A stretch of DNA of 43,643 nt, from positions 1 through 43,643 of the forward strand of contig JAFSEZ010000056.1 of assembly GCA_017435505.1 (NCBI GenBank). Reading direction: 5' to 3'. Both the position numbers and the translations under genes were made by a program. The stretch comes from Akkermansia sp. (lineage in GTDB: Bacteria; Verrucomicrobiota; Verrucomicrobiia; Verrucomicrobiales; Akkermansiaceae). The notes beneath the pieces are model-generated. The model saw only the letters and a list, made by a program, of their open reading frames with translations, did no database searches and was not told where the DNA came from. Positions 32,717-41,478 of this stretch are shown here, one piece after another; the stretch's first letter is position 1, and every line of letters begins with the position of its first letter.

Positions 32717-34074
32717 TTACACCTCCTTGCGTAGATAAAGTAATGCAGCGCCAAGGCCAGCCCGGCTCCCAATAAGGTACACACCAGCAGAGGGGGCAAG
32801 ATAAAGGGATACCCCATGGGTCTATGCTGAAGACTACCCGCGGTATCGGCCCATTGCGTGAGGCCGCACCATGCTGATAAGATTGCCGCACCACAGATGC
32901 CGCCGAAAGCGGCTACCCGGCCTGTGCGGTAGGGGGCAGAAGAAAGCGCTTCTGTGGCCGGATTGTGTTGTTCGCGGGGCATGGCGGGCGCAATAGCCAG
33001 AAACAGCGCAAGAAAGAGACTAAGCCCTCCCAGCAGCATTGAAATGTCAACGATGCTCGGACAGTAGCTGCCGTTGGTGTAGCTGAGCGAGCGGTATACA
33101 ATGATATGCACGCGCTCCCACCACATACCTGCTAAGATGCCAATGCTGCAACAAGCGATGAACGCACGGCTTTGCCGCGCATTTATCCACCAATACAGGC
33201 ACGGTATGCCAACATTGAGCACCAACATGATGCCATAGCCCCCCTGCCGCAATAGTTGCGGCTCCTCCCACAGCTCTGCGGCGTAGAATAACCCCATTGC
33301 CATGCTGAAGATGAGTGTGAGACGCGCCATCCGCTCCCGACAGGTATCTCCGGCAGCGGGAACCGGGTGTTTCAGGCAAAGTTCAATCAGTTGCACGGCT
33401 GCCATGCCGCTGAGTAGTGCTCCGCAGACGAAATACGGCGGGATTCCCAAGGCGTGCCACCGAAAGACAACGGCAAAATCACAGCCCACTACACTGTGAA
33501 CCGTGATGACCAGCACGGTGAGCACCACCGCCAATCCCATGCAGGTATGCCCCCACAATGGGCGGCTCCTCTCCATCCCCGCCCGTTCGCCTCGCATGCC
33601 AATGAGCCAAAAGAGGAGTGAGAGTAGGAAATAGGAACCGATGGCCACAGCATCCCACAGCAGGGCTGAGCTCAGGTTGGGCCACACGCCACTCGCCACG
33701 GGCAGGGGGGCAAGAGTCCATAGCATCCAAGCTCGCCCTACGTGCACCAGCGGGAAGACCCCGGCCGTGATGATGGCGCATAGTGTCATGAGCTCTGCGT
33801 GCCGGGCGATGGTACTGCGCCAACGCTGCTTACTCAACAGCAGAATGGCTGAGATGAGCGTTCCGGCATGTCCCAGGCCAATCCAAAAGACAAATGAGAC
33901 AACATCCCATCCCCACGGCACACTGTTGTTGACTCCCAACACGCCCACCCCTTCATAGGCGATGAGCCAGGCCCCGCCTCCCAGCCCCAGAATAGCAACG
34001 AGGGAAAAAAACACAACACACCACCACCGTGCGCGGAAATGGCTCGCAGGCTCGGTCATGGTGTGCCGGTTCAT
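32713..34074 (-). CDS. NrfD/PsrC-family membrane protein, ActC-like
   Basis: A 453-residue protein with about ten membrane helices. The first 110 residues match the quinol-binding subunit of Alternative Complex III very well: EGVGVLGVNNSVPWGWDVVS, FVFWIGLGHAGTLISAILLL, then ITAGVFPLVHVGRAWMLW. NrfD-type proteins hold the quinone site and normally partner with an iron-sulfur protein. The gene starts inside the stop of the LplT/PlsC gene (TGATG) and overlaps the cytochrome gene by 4 nt. No ActA, ActB, ActD or second NrfD gene is nearby. The start at 34074 is supported by coupling; ATG 34059 is an alternative. Confidence 0.8.
   Translation of the reverse strand: MNRHTMTEPASHFRARWWCVVFFSLVAILGLGGGAWLIAYEGVGVLGVNNSVPWGWDVVSFVFWIGLGHAGTLISAILLLSKQRWRSTIARHAELMTLCAIITAGVFPLVHVGRAWMLWTLAPLPVASGVWPNLSSALLWDAVAIGSYFLLSLLFWLIGMRGERAGMERSRPLWGHTCMGLAVVLTVLVITVHSVVGCDFAVVFRWHALGIPPYFVCGALLSGMAAVQLIELCLKHPVPAAGDTCRERMARLTLIFSMAMGLFYAAELWEEPQLLRQGGYGIMLVLNVGIPCLYWWINARQSRAFIACCSIGILAGMWWERVHIIVYRSLSYTNGSYCPSIVDISMLLGGLSLFLALFLAIAPAMPREQHNPATEALSSAPYRTGRVAAFGGICGAAILSAWCGLTQWADTAGSLQHRPMGYPFILPPLLVCTLLGAGLALALHYFIYARRCK
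32721..32728 (-). promoter_or_regulatory. Perfect Shine-Dalgarno sequence of the ActE-like gene
   Basis: AAGGAGGT on the minus strand lies 4 nt before ATG 32716. It stands out because most genes in this window have no ribosome-binding site. Confidence 0.75.
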
Positions 34075-36731
34075 CAGGAAAGCTGGGCCAGGAAGCCGCT
34101 TTCATCCAGATACAACTTCTCCGGCAATGTGTAGGGCTTGCTCAGGCTGGGGCTGGTGAGTGTGGTGATGGTGGTATCGCCGTCTTGCGTCTGCTCCACG
34201 TTGAAACAGGGCAGCAGTAGACCACGTGTGCGCGGGCGAACGCCCAGCTGAATGGTGCCATCGTTGATTTTGAAGACGCTGTGGCCGGTACTCATGGAGA
34301 TGACAATGCCCTCTGCCGTGACCAAACACGGCCTCCAGCGTGTGTTGGGGGTGGAAATATCAGGCCCGCCGCTGAAATCATAGAAAGGTATTTGGCGGGG
34401 CGGAATAGCCTTGAGCAAGATGCGGCGCATGTGTGCCCCACCTGCAATTTGTGAGATGCAGGGATCTATCTGTGTGCCGGGGCTCTCAATCAGATGCACG
34501 GGAGTGCGGGTGAGGATGGGCCACAGTACCGCGATGACCAGCTCACAGGGCTCGCCATGCCCCACCGTGGTGAGCAGAGGGTGGCGCGAGCGCTCCTTCA
34601 GGGAGTTGATGCGCCGCACCTGGGAGGTGTTCATCCAGTAGCGGTGCAGGGAGACTAAATCCTCCGTGCCATCGATGAGTAATTGGAGCCATTTGCGCAG
34701 CAGCTCAGGGTGGGTAGAAGCCGCTTGGCGACTGATGAGTGCGGCGGCTACCTGAATGCCCGTGAGGGTTCCTTCCGGAGAGTGTACCAAGGGCTTGTCC
34801 CCATAGATTTCCAACTCGCGAACCAGTGCATCTCGGCTGCCGGCATCGGAGGCTTCCAAGCAGTTGGCCGATAACCGCCTGAACGTGCGCAATACCTGCC
34901 GGCTGTTAAAGGTTTCCGGATCCAGAGCCTCGCCCACAGCCACGGTGAAGTGGTAGGGGAGTTTGCGCGGGAATTTACTGAAAAAGCGCCCGCGATGGAA
35001 GGAAAAAATACTGCCCCAGAGTCCATCCATGTAAATGGGGATGATGGGGGCGTGTGCACGGCGGGCTATCATTTCCATACCTCGGCGGATGGGGGTGAGC
35101 GCCCCGGTGCGGGTGAGTTGGCCTTCCGGGAAGATGCAGATGAGATCGCCGGCCTCAAGCCCTTTGGCGGCGTTGGTGAGCGCCTCGCGCGGATTCTTGC
35201 TGGAAATGGGAAGCGAATTGAAAATTTCCAGCACCCAGCCTAAGAGACGTGTCATCATGAATTCTTCCGACACCACGAAGCGCACCGGACGCGGGCAAAT
35301 CATGGTGAGGAAGAGAGCATCTCCGAAGGTGACGTGGTTGGCCACGATGAGGGCACCACCGCGTTCCGGAATGCGCTCGCCATTGATGACACGCGGGCGG
35401 TACACCAAGTTGAGCATCCAAATGCCCACCATGCGGATGAATTCCTGCGGGATGAGACGCAGCGAGGTGACCATGATGAATGCGCTCATCAGGAAAAGCA
35501 CGAAGAATTGGTCGTTAGGGCTGCACCCATACTCGTGCATCAGCCACATGAGTACAACAGCCACCAGCCCCATCAGGTTGTCGAACAAGTTGCCTGCGGC
35601 AATAATGTTGCCCCGGTTTGCGGGGTCGCAGCTGTCTTGCAGGAATGCGTTGAGCGGTACCAAATACGCAGCACCGAATGCCCCCGTAAGAGAAAGGAAA
35701 AGGTGGCTGGCAATGGTGTCTGCATCCAGCACCGTCAGGACGAAGGTACACACGGTGATACCAATGGCGCCCAAGGGGATGAGTCCCAGCTCGTTTTTGC
35801 CCTTGCAGAGCTGGGAGGCAATGGCTCCACCTGTCACCACGCCGCTGCCCAGCCAAGCCATCAGAATGCCGCATTGCATGCTGAAATCCACACCGGGGTC
35901 AGCCATCTGCATGTCCTTGGCTATCTGAATCAAAATCAGGAAGAGCGAGCCCGCCAAGCACCAGAAATATGCAATACCCAGCTCGCTGAGTCGCAGCTGG
36001 CGGTCTTTCCACAGATATTTCATTTGCACAAAGTGCTCATAAAAAAGGCTGTAGCTGAATTTGCGCGTCTGCTTTGCCGGGTAGCGAGGCACCAAGTAAG
36101 AGGCGGCAGCTACCAGCCCGGCCAGGATGATGAATATCCACGTAGGCAGGATGGCCGCGCTCCAGCCGGCTTCTTCCACCCCGTCTGCCTCTACGGAATA
36201 GGCATCCAGCAGGTAGCTGTACCAGAAGCATACACCAATCTGCGCCAACAAGAGTACAAAGACCAAGCTGATTTCAATGATACCTGACCCATAGCCGATG
36301 TAGCGCGAGCCTAGGAGATCTTTCACCAAACCTTTCTTGGCCGGGCTCAGGATGGTTGCTTGTGTGGCAAAGACTGCAAACCAGATAATGGCTGCGCGCA
36401 TGTCGTGCTGGTAAAAGCAGAAAAGCATGCACCCCATCACCAAAATCTGTACAATGCTCATCACCTGGATGATGCGGGTCTTGCAAAAACAGTCTGCCAA
36501 CCAGCCCACCAAGGGAGAAAATAAGATGTACGGTATCACAAAAATCGCGCCCAACATGTATTCCAACGTACTACCCTCTGCACCCCACAACCATACACCA
36601 AGCGGTATCAGCAAAAATTGTACGGCTTTCTCGTTGAACGCATTTTGTGCCTGTACTGCGATAAGCGTCCAGAAACCGGTCCATTCTTTCTTGGTCGGCT
36701 CCTTATAAAACTGATCTGTATCCTCTTGCAT
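34074..36731 (-). CDS. Fused LplT-like MFS transporter and PlsC-like acyltransferase
   Basis: An 885-residue fusion. Residues 1 to about 430 are an MFS transporter similar to LplT (lysophospholipid flippase), starting FWTLIAVQAQNAFNEKAVQF, with PLVGWLADCFCKTRII between helices. Residues about 450-640 are a PlsC-type acyltransferase: ANHVTFGDALFL (HX4D), FVVSEEFM, and IFPEGQLTRTGALTPIRRG. The last 240 residues, with GVRPRTRGLLLPCF, look like a shrunken remnant of the AMP-binding (Aas) domain found in longer homologues. The likely role is uptake and re-acylation of lysophospholipids. It is the first gene of the operon with the ActC- and ActE-like genes. Confidence 0.83.
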   Translation of the reverse strand: MQEDTDQFYKEPTKKEWTGFWTLIAVQAQNAFNEKAVQFLLIPLGVWLWGAEGSTLEYMLGAIFVIPYILFSPLVGWLADCFCKTRIIQVMSIVQILVMGCMLFCFYQHDMRAAIIWFAVFATQATILSPAKKGLVKDLLGSRYIGYGSGIIEISLVFVLLLAQIGVCFWYSYLLDAYSVEADGVEEAGWSAAILPTWIFIILAGLVAAASYLVPRYPAKQTRKFSYSLFYEHFVQMKYLWKDRQLRLSELGIAYFWCLAGSLFLILIQIAKDMQMADPGVDFSMQCGILMAWLGSGVVTGGAIASQLCKGKNELGLIPLGAIGITVCTFVLTVLDADTIASHLFLSLTGAFGAAYLVPLNAFLQDSCDPANRGNIIAAGNLFDNLMGLVAVVLMWLMHEYGCSPNDQFFVLFLMSAFIMVTSLRLIPQEFIRMVGIWMLNLVYRPRVINGERIPERGGALIVANHVTFGDALFLTMICPRPVRFVVSEEFMMTRLLGWVLEIFNSLPISSKNPREALTNAAKGLEAGDLICIFPEGQLTRTGALTPIRRGMEMIARRAHAPIIPIYMDGLWGSIFSFHRGRFFSKFPRKLPYHFTVAVGEALDPETFNSRQVLRTFRRLSANCLEASDAGSRDALVRELEIYGDKPLVHSPEGTLTGIQVAAALISRQAASTHPELLRKWLQLLIDGTEDLVSLHRYWMNTSQVRRINSLKERSRHPLLTTVGHGEPCELVIAVLWPILTRTPVHLIESPGTQIDPCISQIAGGAHMRRILLKAIPPRQIPFYDFSGGPDISTPNTRWRPCLVTAEGIVISMSTGHSVFKINDGTIQLGVRPRTRGLLLPCFNVEQTQDGDTTITTLTSPSLSKPYTLPEKLYLDESGFLAQLS

Positions 36732-36742
36732 AGGCTATGCCC

Positions 36743-36770
36743 ATTATCTCATACTTTGCAGAATACTCAA
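36743..36770 (-). promoter_or_regulatory. Promoter candidate for the LplT/PlsC operon
   Basis: TTGAGT and GATAAT are 16 nt apart on the minus strand, ending 11 nt before ATG 36731. Confidence 0.45.
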
Positions 36771-36834
36771 GCTAAATTGCGAGGGATAAACAACGAATTT
36801 TGCGTTTTTTCATTTCAGATTGTATCTATATTTC

Positions 36835-36863
36835 TTGTCATGGGATAGGGCACGTGCTAAAGT
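36835..36863 (+). promoter_or_regulatory. Promoter of the ankyrin gene
   Basis: TTGTCA and TAAAGT are spaced by 17 nt. The -10 ends 8 nt before ATG 36872. Confidence 0.6.
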
Positions 36864-36871
36864 GAGAGAGA

Positions 36872-38800
36872 ATGAGACACGCCGTGCTGAGTGGCCTTTT
36901 ATGGTGCATGGCAGCTGCCGGGTTATGGGCAGCTGCACCTGCGGCGTATCAGGAGGCGGTGGTGCAGCTCAAGAAAAAGGCAGATGGAGCAGCTCTGCGG
37001 CAGCAAAAGTTGCGATTGCGGTTGGCATCTTCGCTTCATGCTATTCGCATGGGGGGAGATGTTGATGCTGTGGACCAGCAGGGGCATACAGCTTTGATGT
37101 TGGCGGCACAGGCGGGGGAGGCAGAGGTGTTTGACTTGTTGCTGAAGGATGGAGCAGATGCCGGCAAACGCGCACCGGGAGATGTGTGTATGCTCATGCT
37201 GGCAGCGCAGGGGGGAGAATATGATATTTTTGCCAAGGTATATAAGCTGGCACCCATCTCTGCCGTAGCGGCAGATGCCAATGGTACTACCCTGTTTCAA
37301 TATGCGTGCATGGGTGGCAATAGGAGAGTGTGCCGAGAGTTGCTCTATGCCGGGGCCAATCCCACTACGCGGGACCGACGGGGGCGCTCATGCCTGCACT
37401 ATGCCGCTATGGGTGGTAATACCATCGTGTTCTATGACCTCATCAGCAAGGGAGTGTGCCCCACTCTCAAAACGCATGATGGGTATGATTTGCTCATGGC
37501 TGCGGCGCGTGGAGGCTCGCCGGAGTTGGTGCGTAGTGCCTTGGATATGGGCTTTGTGCCTACGAGTCGGGATCGCACCGGGAACACCGCTCTCATGGAA
37601 GCTGCGCGTTTTGCCCCGGCAGAGGTGGTGAACCTGTTGCTACAGCATGGGGCTTCTCCCTGCGAGCGCGATACCGCAGGAGCCAATGCTCCCATGTATG
37701 CGGCGGCAGTGGGCAATGCCGTGGCCTACAACATAATGGCGGGGAACCCCAATGATGCTCCCGATGCCAAGGGGCGCACCCCCCTGGTGTATGCCGCATG
37801 CGGGGGCAGCTTGCCGCTCGTGCGCCAAATGCTCAATGCCGGCGCAGACCCGACAGTGTTGAAACGCCTTCCTTTGCGTATGGCTGTGGGATGCGGTCAC
37901 CCCAAAGTTGCCTTGGAAATTGCCGCGCGTCTGCCTCAAGTGGGTGCAGACGAGATGCGTTCTATCCCCCTCGTTTCGCTGGATGATGCCACCTATTTCG
38001 CCTCTTTCCTGGCAGCTCATTGTACCCAACCCGGTGACCGCGCCGCTGCTGTTTCTTTGCAGCGGCAACTGCATGCAGCGCAGCAGGATGCGGCGGCTTA
38101 TTCCCGCCCGGATACACAATTTCCCGGCAATACACCATTGCAAAATGCTATAGTTGCCAATTTTCGCGGCATGATGGCCTTTTTGCTGGAAAGCGGAGCC
38201 AATGTTGATACGGCGAATCGCTACGGTCGCACAGCGCTGATGACAGCGGTGGAATGCGGCAATCTGCTGGCCTTGCGTATGCTGTTGCGAGCCAAGGCCA
38301 ACCCGAATCTCGTGGATGAACGCGGCATGACGGCGCTGAAGTTGGCAGCAGCTTCTGCTTGGGTGGAGGCTTTTGATTTGCTGTTGCAAGCCGGGGCCGA
38401 CCCGGCTGTCACACGCCCCGGTTCACCCTCAACCTTGGCCTGTGCTCAGTCTGCCGGGGCAGAGGCTGCGCTCATTGTGGATAAATTGGCAGCAACGGCT
38501 CCCATGCCGACAGACCAAGATGCGGCTTATCTCGCCATGTGCCAGGCTATGGATTTGGGTAATACGGCGTTGTTGGAGCGCATTCTCTCCGTGTGGCCCA
38601 ATGCTAATGCTGCGGATGAACACGGCCGTAGTTTGCTCATGTATGCAGCGGGGGCATCCTGCCCGGACGAAATGCTCAGCGTGCTCATCCGTCATGGGGC
38701 AGATGTGAATGCCGTAGATCACTCGCACCGCATGCCGCTGCACTATGTGAAAAGTCCTACGAAGCGGCAGTTGCTCATTGATGCGGGGGCCATTCCCTGA
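36872..38800 (+). CDS. Exported ankyrin-repeat protein
   Basis: A 642-residue protein. A signal peptide (MRHAVLSGLLWCMAAAGLWA, cleavage near AAA) is followed by ankyrin repeats over most of the length. Clear repeats include DQQGHTALMLAAQAGEAEVF, RDRRGRSCLHYAAMGGN, RTGNTALMEAARFAPAEVV, ANRYGRTALMTAVECGN, VDERGMTALKLAAASAWVE and NAADEHGRSLLMYAAGAS. A less regular stretch at about 330-415 separates two arrays. Ankyrin arrays bind proteins; the partner is unknown. Export suggests a periplasmic or surface role. The next gene starts 117 nt downstream with its own promoter. Confidence 0.88.
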   Translation: MRHAVLSGLLWCMAAAGLWAAAPAAYQEAVVQLKKKADGAALRQQKLRLRLASSLHAIRMGGDVDAVDQQGHTALMLAAQAGEAEVFDLLLKDGADAGKRAPGDVCMLMLAAQGGEYDIFAKVYKLAPISAVAADANGTTLFQYACMGGNRRVCRELLYAGANPTTRDRRGRSCLHYAAMGGNTIVFYDLISKGVCPTLKTHDGYDLLMAAARGGSPELVRSALDMGFVPTSRDRTGNTALMEAARFAPAEVVNLLLQHGASPCERDTAGANAPMYAAAVGNAVAYNIMAGNPNDAPDAKGRTPLVYAACGGSLPLVRQMLNAGADPTVLKRLPLRMAVGCGHPKVALEIAARLPQVGADEMRSIPLVSLDDATYFASFLAAHCTQPGDRAAAVSLQRQLHAAQQDAAAYSRPDTQFPGNTPLQNAIVANFRGMMAFLLESGANVDTANRYGRTALMTAVECGNLLALRMLLRAKANPNLVDERGMTALKLAAASAWVEAFDLLLQAGADPAVTRPGSPSTLACAQSAGAEAALIVDKLAATAPMPTDQDAAYLAMCQAMDLGNTALLERILSVWPNANAADEHGRSLLMYAAGASCPDEMLSVLIRHGADVNAVDHSHRMPLHYVKSPTKRQLLIDAGAIP

Positions 38801-38882
38801 ATGGGGCGGCTCTTGCATTGACACGGGATGGGTTCATTGTGCGGCGTGAGTATTCTATGTGTGTACAATACGCAATACGGCC

Positions 38883-38911
38883 TTGATGCGGGCAGCAACA
38901 TCTGCTACTAT
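38883..38911 (+). promoter_or_regulatory. Promoter of the peptidase-MA-like gene (leaderless layout)
   Basis: TTGATG and TACTAT are 17 nt apart. The -10 ends 6 nt before ATG 38918, which decides that start. Confidence 0.6.
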
Positions 38912-38917
38912 GCAGCC

Positions 38918-40408
38918 ATGCGCATGAATGGGCTGTTGAGGATGATGACCACCGGGATGCTTTCCTGGACTTTGGCTGCTGCCCAGGATGCAGAAATGCC
39001 CGATGCTGCCACAGGAGAGGAAGCGCCGGCGCTCCGGCAGGAGGAACCATCTGCCGCGCAGCAACGCGAGGCGCAGCAGGCTCTGAAAGAGGCTCAGGAG
39101 CCGGATGAACACGTGGTGTCTCAATCCCGCATGTTCTCGGTGAGCGGTGGTGATTCTTTGCGCATGGGGGCTATTGCTACCAAGGCAGATGAACTGAAGG
39201 GGCATGTCAATAAATTGCTGGGGATGGAGGCTGATTGGAAATATGGCATCTCCATCCGTCTTCTTGGGCAATCTTCAGATGCCCCTCGCCCCAATCCCAT
39301 CCGTACCCGCATCAGCATCATCGGCCACGAGCCCAACTTGCAGATTCGCATCTATCCCGGTGGCGGTATTGATGTGGATAAGCTCTCCAACGCCATTATC
39401 ACCATGCTGCTGTATGAGCAGGCTTTGCGTGATGTTCGGGTTGATGCTTTGCCGGAATCCATCAACCTGCCCATGTGGCTTGTTACCGGTATTCAGCAGG
39501 CCGTGCTGTGGAAAACGGGCAGGGCCGACCGCCGCCTGTACCGCAATTTGTTTGAGCGGGCAGAAATGCTTTCGCCCGAGGAGATTGTCTCCACCGAAAA
39601 CGCCTGGGATTTGGATGCCACCACGCGGCAGGTGTACGAAGTGTCTTGCGGCGTGCTGATGATGAGTCTCATCAACCGACCGGGCGGCTTGGTGCAGCTG
39701 CGGGATTTGGTGGCAGATGCCATCATGGCAGAGGGCTCCCCCAAGGAAATCATCGCATCACACTTCTACGAGTTGGGGGTGGATGCCAACATGCTCAACA
39801 AATGGTGGGCTCTGGAGCTCGCGGCTCTTTCCCTGCCGCGCGCCACGGAGGCGCTTACCCCCATGGAGACGGAGGAGCACTTGAATGAGGCTCTCACCAT
39901 CATGTACTATGACGAGGAATCGGCCACGCCCCGCCCTGTGAATGCGGATGATGTGTATGCCCTCACCGCCACCCCCGATTGGCGCAAGCAGATGCGCCCC
40001 TGCGTGGAAAGACTCATGGATTTGAGCCACCGCTGCTTCCCCGGCTACCGACCCATCATTACAGAGTATTGCCGGGCAATTGGCGAGCTGCTCAATGGTG
40101 CTACACCGGATGCAGTGCAGAATATCCTGCTGCCATTGCGAGAGCTCCGCGCAGCCTACGTGACTACCTCCATCCGCGGGCGCGATTACTTGGATTGGTA
40201 TGAAATTACCCACTTGGGGCAAGCCAATAAGGCAGGTTTTCAGCATTATCTGGATGCCATGCGCATCCTGCGCCGCGAATCACCGGGACCCGATACACAC
40301 ATCAGCCGCTATTTGGATGATATTGAGGCACTGCATACGATTAAAGCCGGGGATTCTGTCAAAGATGTGCTCAACGGCGCCAAAAAGAAAGGGAAAAAAG
40401 CCCCATGA
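38918..40408 (+). CDS. Exported protein resembling a degenerate gluzincin (peptidase MA-like)
   Basis: A 496-residue protein. A short signal peptide (MRMNGLLRMMTTGMLSWTLA) is followed by an acidic, low-complexity segment, then a globular domain. The segment ALPESINLPMWLVTGIQQAV resembles the LPxWLxEG motif that follows the zinc site of peptidase-MA proteins, but no HExxH is present at the expected place (AIITMLLYEQALRD). It is therefore probably not an active metallopeptidase. The downstream frame of rnhB overlaps its stop (ATGA), so the two are translationally coupled. Function unknown. The frame is open further upstream, but those starts precede the promoter. Confidence 0.65.
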   Translation: MRMNGLLRMMTTGMLSWTLAAAQDAEMPDAATGEEAPALRQEEPSAAQQREAQQALKEAQEPDEHVVSQSRMFSVSGGDSLRMGAIATKADELKGHVNKLLGMEADWKYGISIRLLGQSSDAPRPNPIRTRISIIGHEPNLQIRIYPGGGIDVDKLSNAIITMLLYEQALRDVRVDALPESINLPMWLVTGIQQAVLWKTGRADRRLYRNLFERAEMLSPEEIVSTENAWDLDATTRQVYEVSCGVLMMSLINRPGGLVQLRDLVADAIMAEGSPKEIIASHFYELGVDANMLNKWWALELAALSLPRATEALTPMETEEHLNEALTIMYYDEESATPRPVNADDVYALTATPDWRKQMRPCVERLMDLSHRCFPGYRPIITEYCRAIGELLNGATPDAVQNILLPLRELRAAYVTTSIRGRDYLDWYEITHLGQANKAGFQHYLDAMRILRRESPGPDTHISRYLDDIEALHTIKAGDSVKDVLNGAKKKGKKAP

Positions 40409-41058
40409 AGAAGCAGAATCCGCCCATTCCCCCCACCGGCCCTGATATGCAGGAAGAAATGGCTGCTTATGCGGAGGGGTATCACTACGTGTGCGGGATA
40501 GATGAAGCCGGCCGCGGCCCCCTGGCCGGGCCGGTGATGACAGCCGCAGTCATGCTGCCGCAGGGCTATGAATTGCCGGGGCTCAACGACTCCAAGAAAC
40601 TGACCGCGCACAAGAGAGAAGAACTCTATGCGGCTCTCATGGCAGATGAGCGTGTGCTCAAATGCGTGGCTCAAGCAAGTGTGGAGGAGATAGACAAGCT
40701 CAACATCCTGCGAGCCACCCACTTGGCTATGGCTCGTGCCGCGCAGGGCTTGCCCCAACAACCGGATATGTGCTTGATTGACGGGTTGCCCGTGCCCGGC
40801 TTCCCGCTCCCCTCCCGCAGCTTGGTGAAGGGCGATGCGCGGTGTCTGAGTATTGCCGCCGCCAGCATCCTCGCCAAAGTATCACGCGACCACTACATGC
40901 AGGAACTCGCCCGGCAATACCCGCACTATGGCTTCGAGCGCCACGCCGGCTACGGCACGCGCCAACACATGCAAGCTATCCGACAATATGGAATTACGCC
41001 ACATCATCGCCGCTCGTTTGCGCCTGTTGCACAGATGGAGCTGCCACTGGGATTCTGA
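40405..41058 (+). CDS. rnhB: Ribonuclease HII
   Basis: A 217-residue enzyme that removes ribonucleotides and RNA from RNA-DNA hybrids. The catalytic signature is CGIDEAGRGPLAGPVMTAAV, with Asp33 and Glu34. Further family segments are LNDSKKLTAHKREELY, LIDGLPVPG with the third acidic residue, and KGDARCLSIAAASILAKVSRD, ending with HAGYGTRQHMQAI. Length is normal. It overlaps the upstream gene by 4 nt and the yraN-like gene by about 70 nt. Confidence 0.95.
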   Translation: MKKQNPPIPPTGPDMQEEMAAYAEGYHYVCGIDEAGRGPLAGPVMTAAVMLPQGYELPGLNDSKKLTAHKREELYAALMADERVLKCVAQASVEEIDKLNILRATHLAMARAAQGLPQQPDMCLIDGLPVPGFPLPSRSLVKGDARCLSIAAASILAKVSRDHYMQELARQYPHYGFERHAGYGTRQHMQAIRQYGITPHHRRSFAPVAQMELPLGF

Positions 41059-41440
41059 TGCCCGCCCCGATACCGCTTATGTAGGCCAATACGGGGAGCT
41101 GGTGGCGGCCTCGTGGGGACGAGCCCATGGCATGCGCGTGCTGCGGCACAATTTTCGCTGGGGAGATGCCGGCGAAATTGACCTTGTTTGCCGGCAGGGG
41201 GATACCCTCGTCTTTTGCGAGGTGAAAACCACCACCTCTCCTGATTCCGGAGCTCCTGCCCGCGCGGTGAATCGATTCAAACGCCAAAAACAACGCAGCG
41301 GAGCTTTGCGCTGGTTGCAGCTCTTGGGCAAGGAGGTCCCCATCCGCTTCGATATCATTGAGGTGTGGCTCGCCGCCGGCCAAAAACCGCGTATTCGCCA
41401 TACTCCCGGGGCGTTCTCCTTGCGCGAACGGGCACATTAA
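40988..41440 (+). CDS. YraN/UPF0102-family putative endonuclease
   Basis: About 150 residues. The conserved core is GQYGELVAASWGRAHGMRVL, then NFRWGDAGEIDLVCRQGDTLVFCEVKTT, which carries the Asp, Glu and Lys of a PD-(D/E)XK nuclease-like fold. The family is widespread and often lies next to rnhB; its biochemical role is not settled. The start is uncertain. ATG 40988 overlaps rnhB by 71 nt, and two in-frame TTG codons within the overlap are alternatives. The conserved part begins only at about residue 33. Confidence 0.82.
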   Translation: MELRHIIAARLRLLHRWSCHWDSDARPDTAYVGQYGELVAASWGRAHGMRVLRHNFRWGDAGEIDLVCRQGDTLVFCEVKTTTSPDSGAPARAVNRFKRQKQRSGALRWLQLLGKEVPIRFDIIEVWLAAGQKPRIRHTPGAFSLRERAH

Positions 41441-41442
41441 CC

Positions 41443-41471
41443 TTGACAAAAGGCGCATTTCCTGCAATAGT
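41443..41471 (+). promoter_or_regulatory. Promoter of a small gene (leaderless layout)
   Basis: A consensus TTGACA and AATAGT are spaced by 17 nt. The -10 ends 7 nt before GTG 41479. Confidence 0.5.
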
Positions 41472-41478
41472 TCCGCTC

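Noticed and set aside
40853..40987. Longer N-terminus for the YraN-family protein
   Set aside because: It would lie wholly inside rnhB in another frame and has no resemblance to family members.
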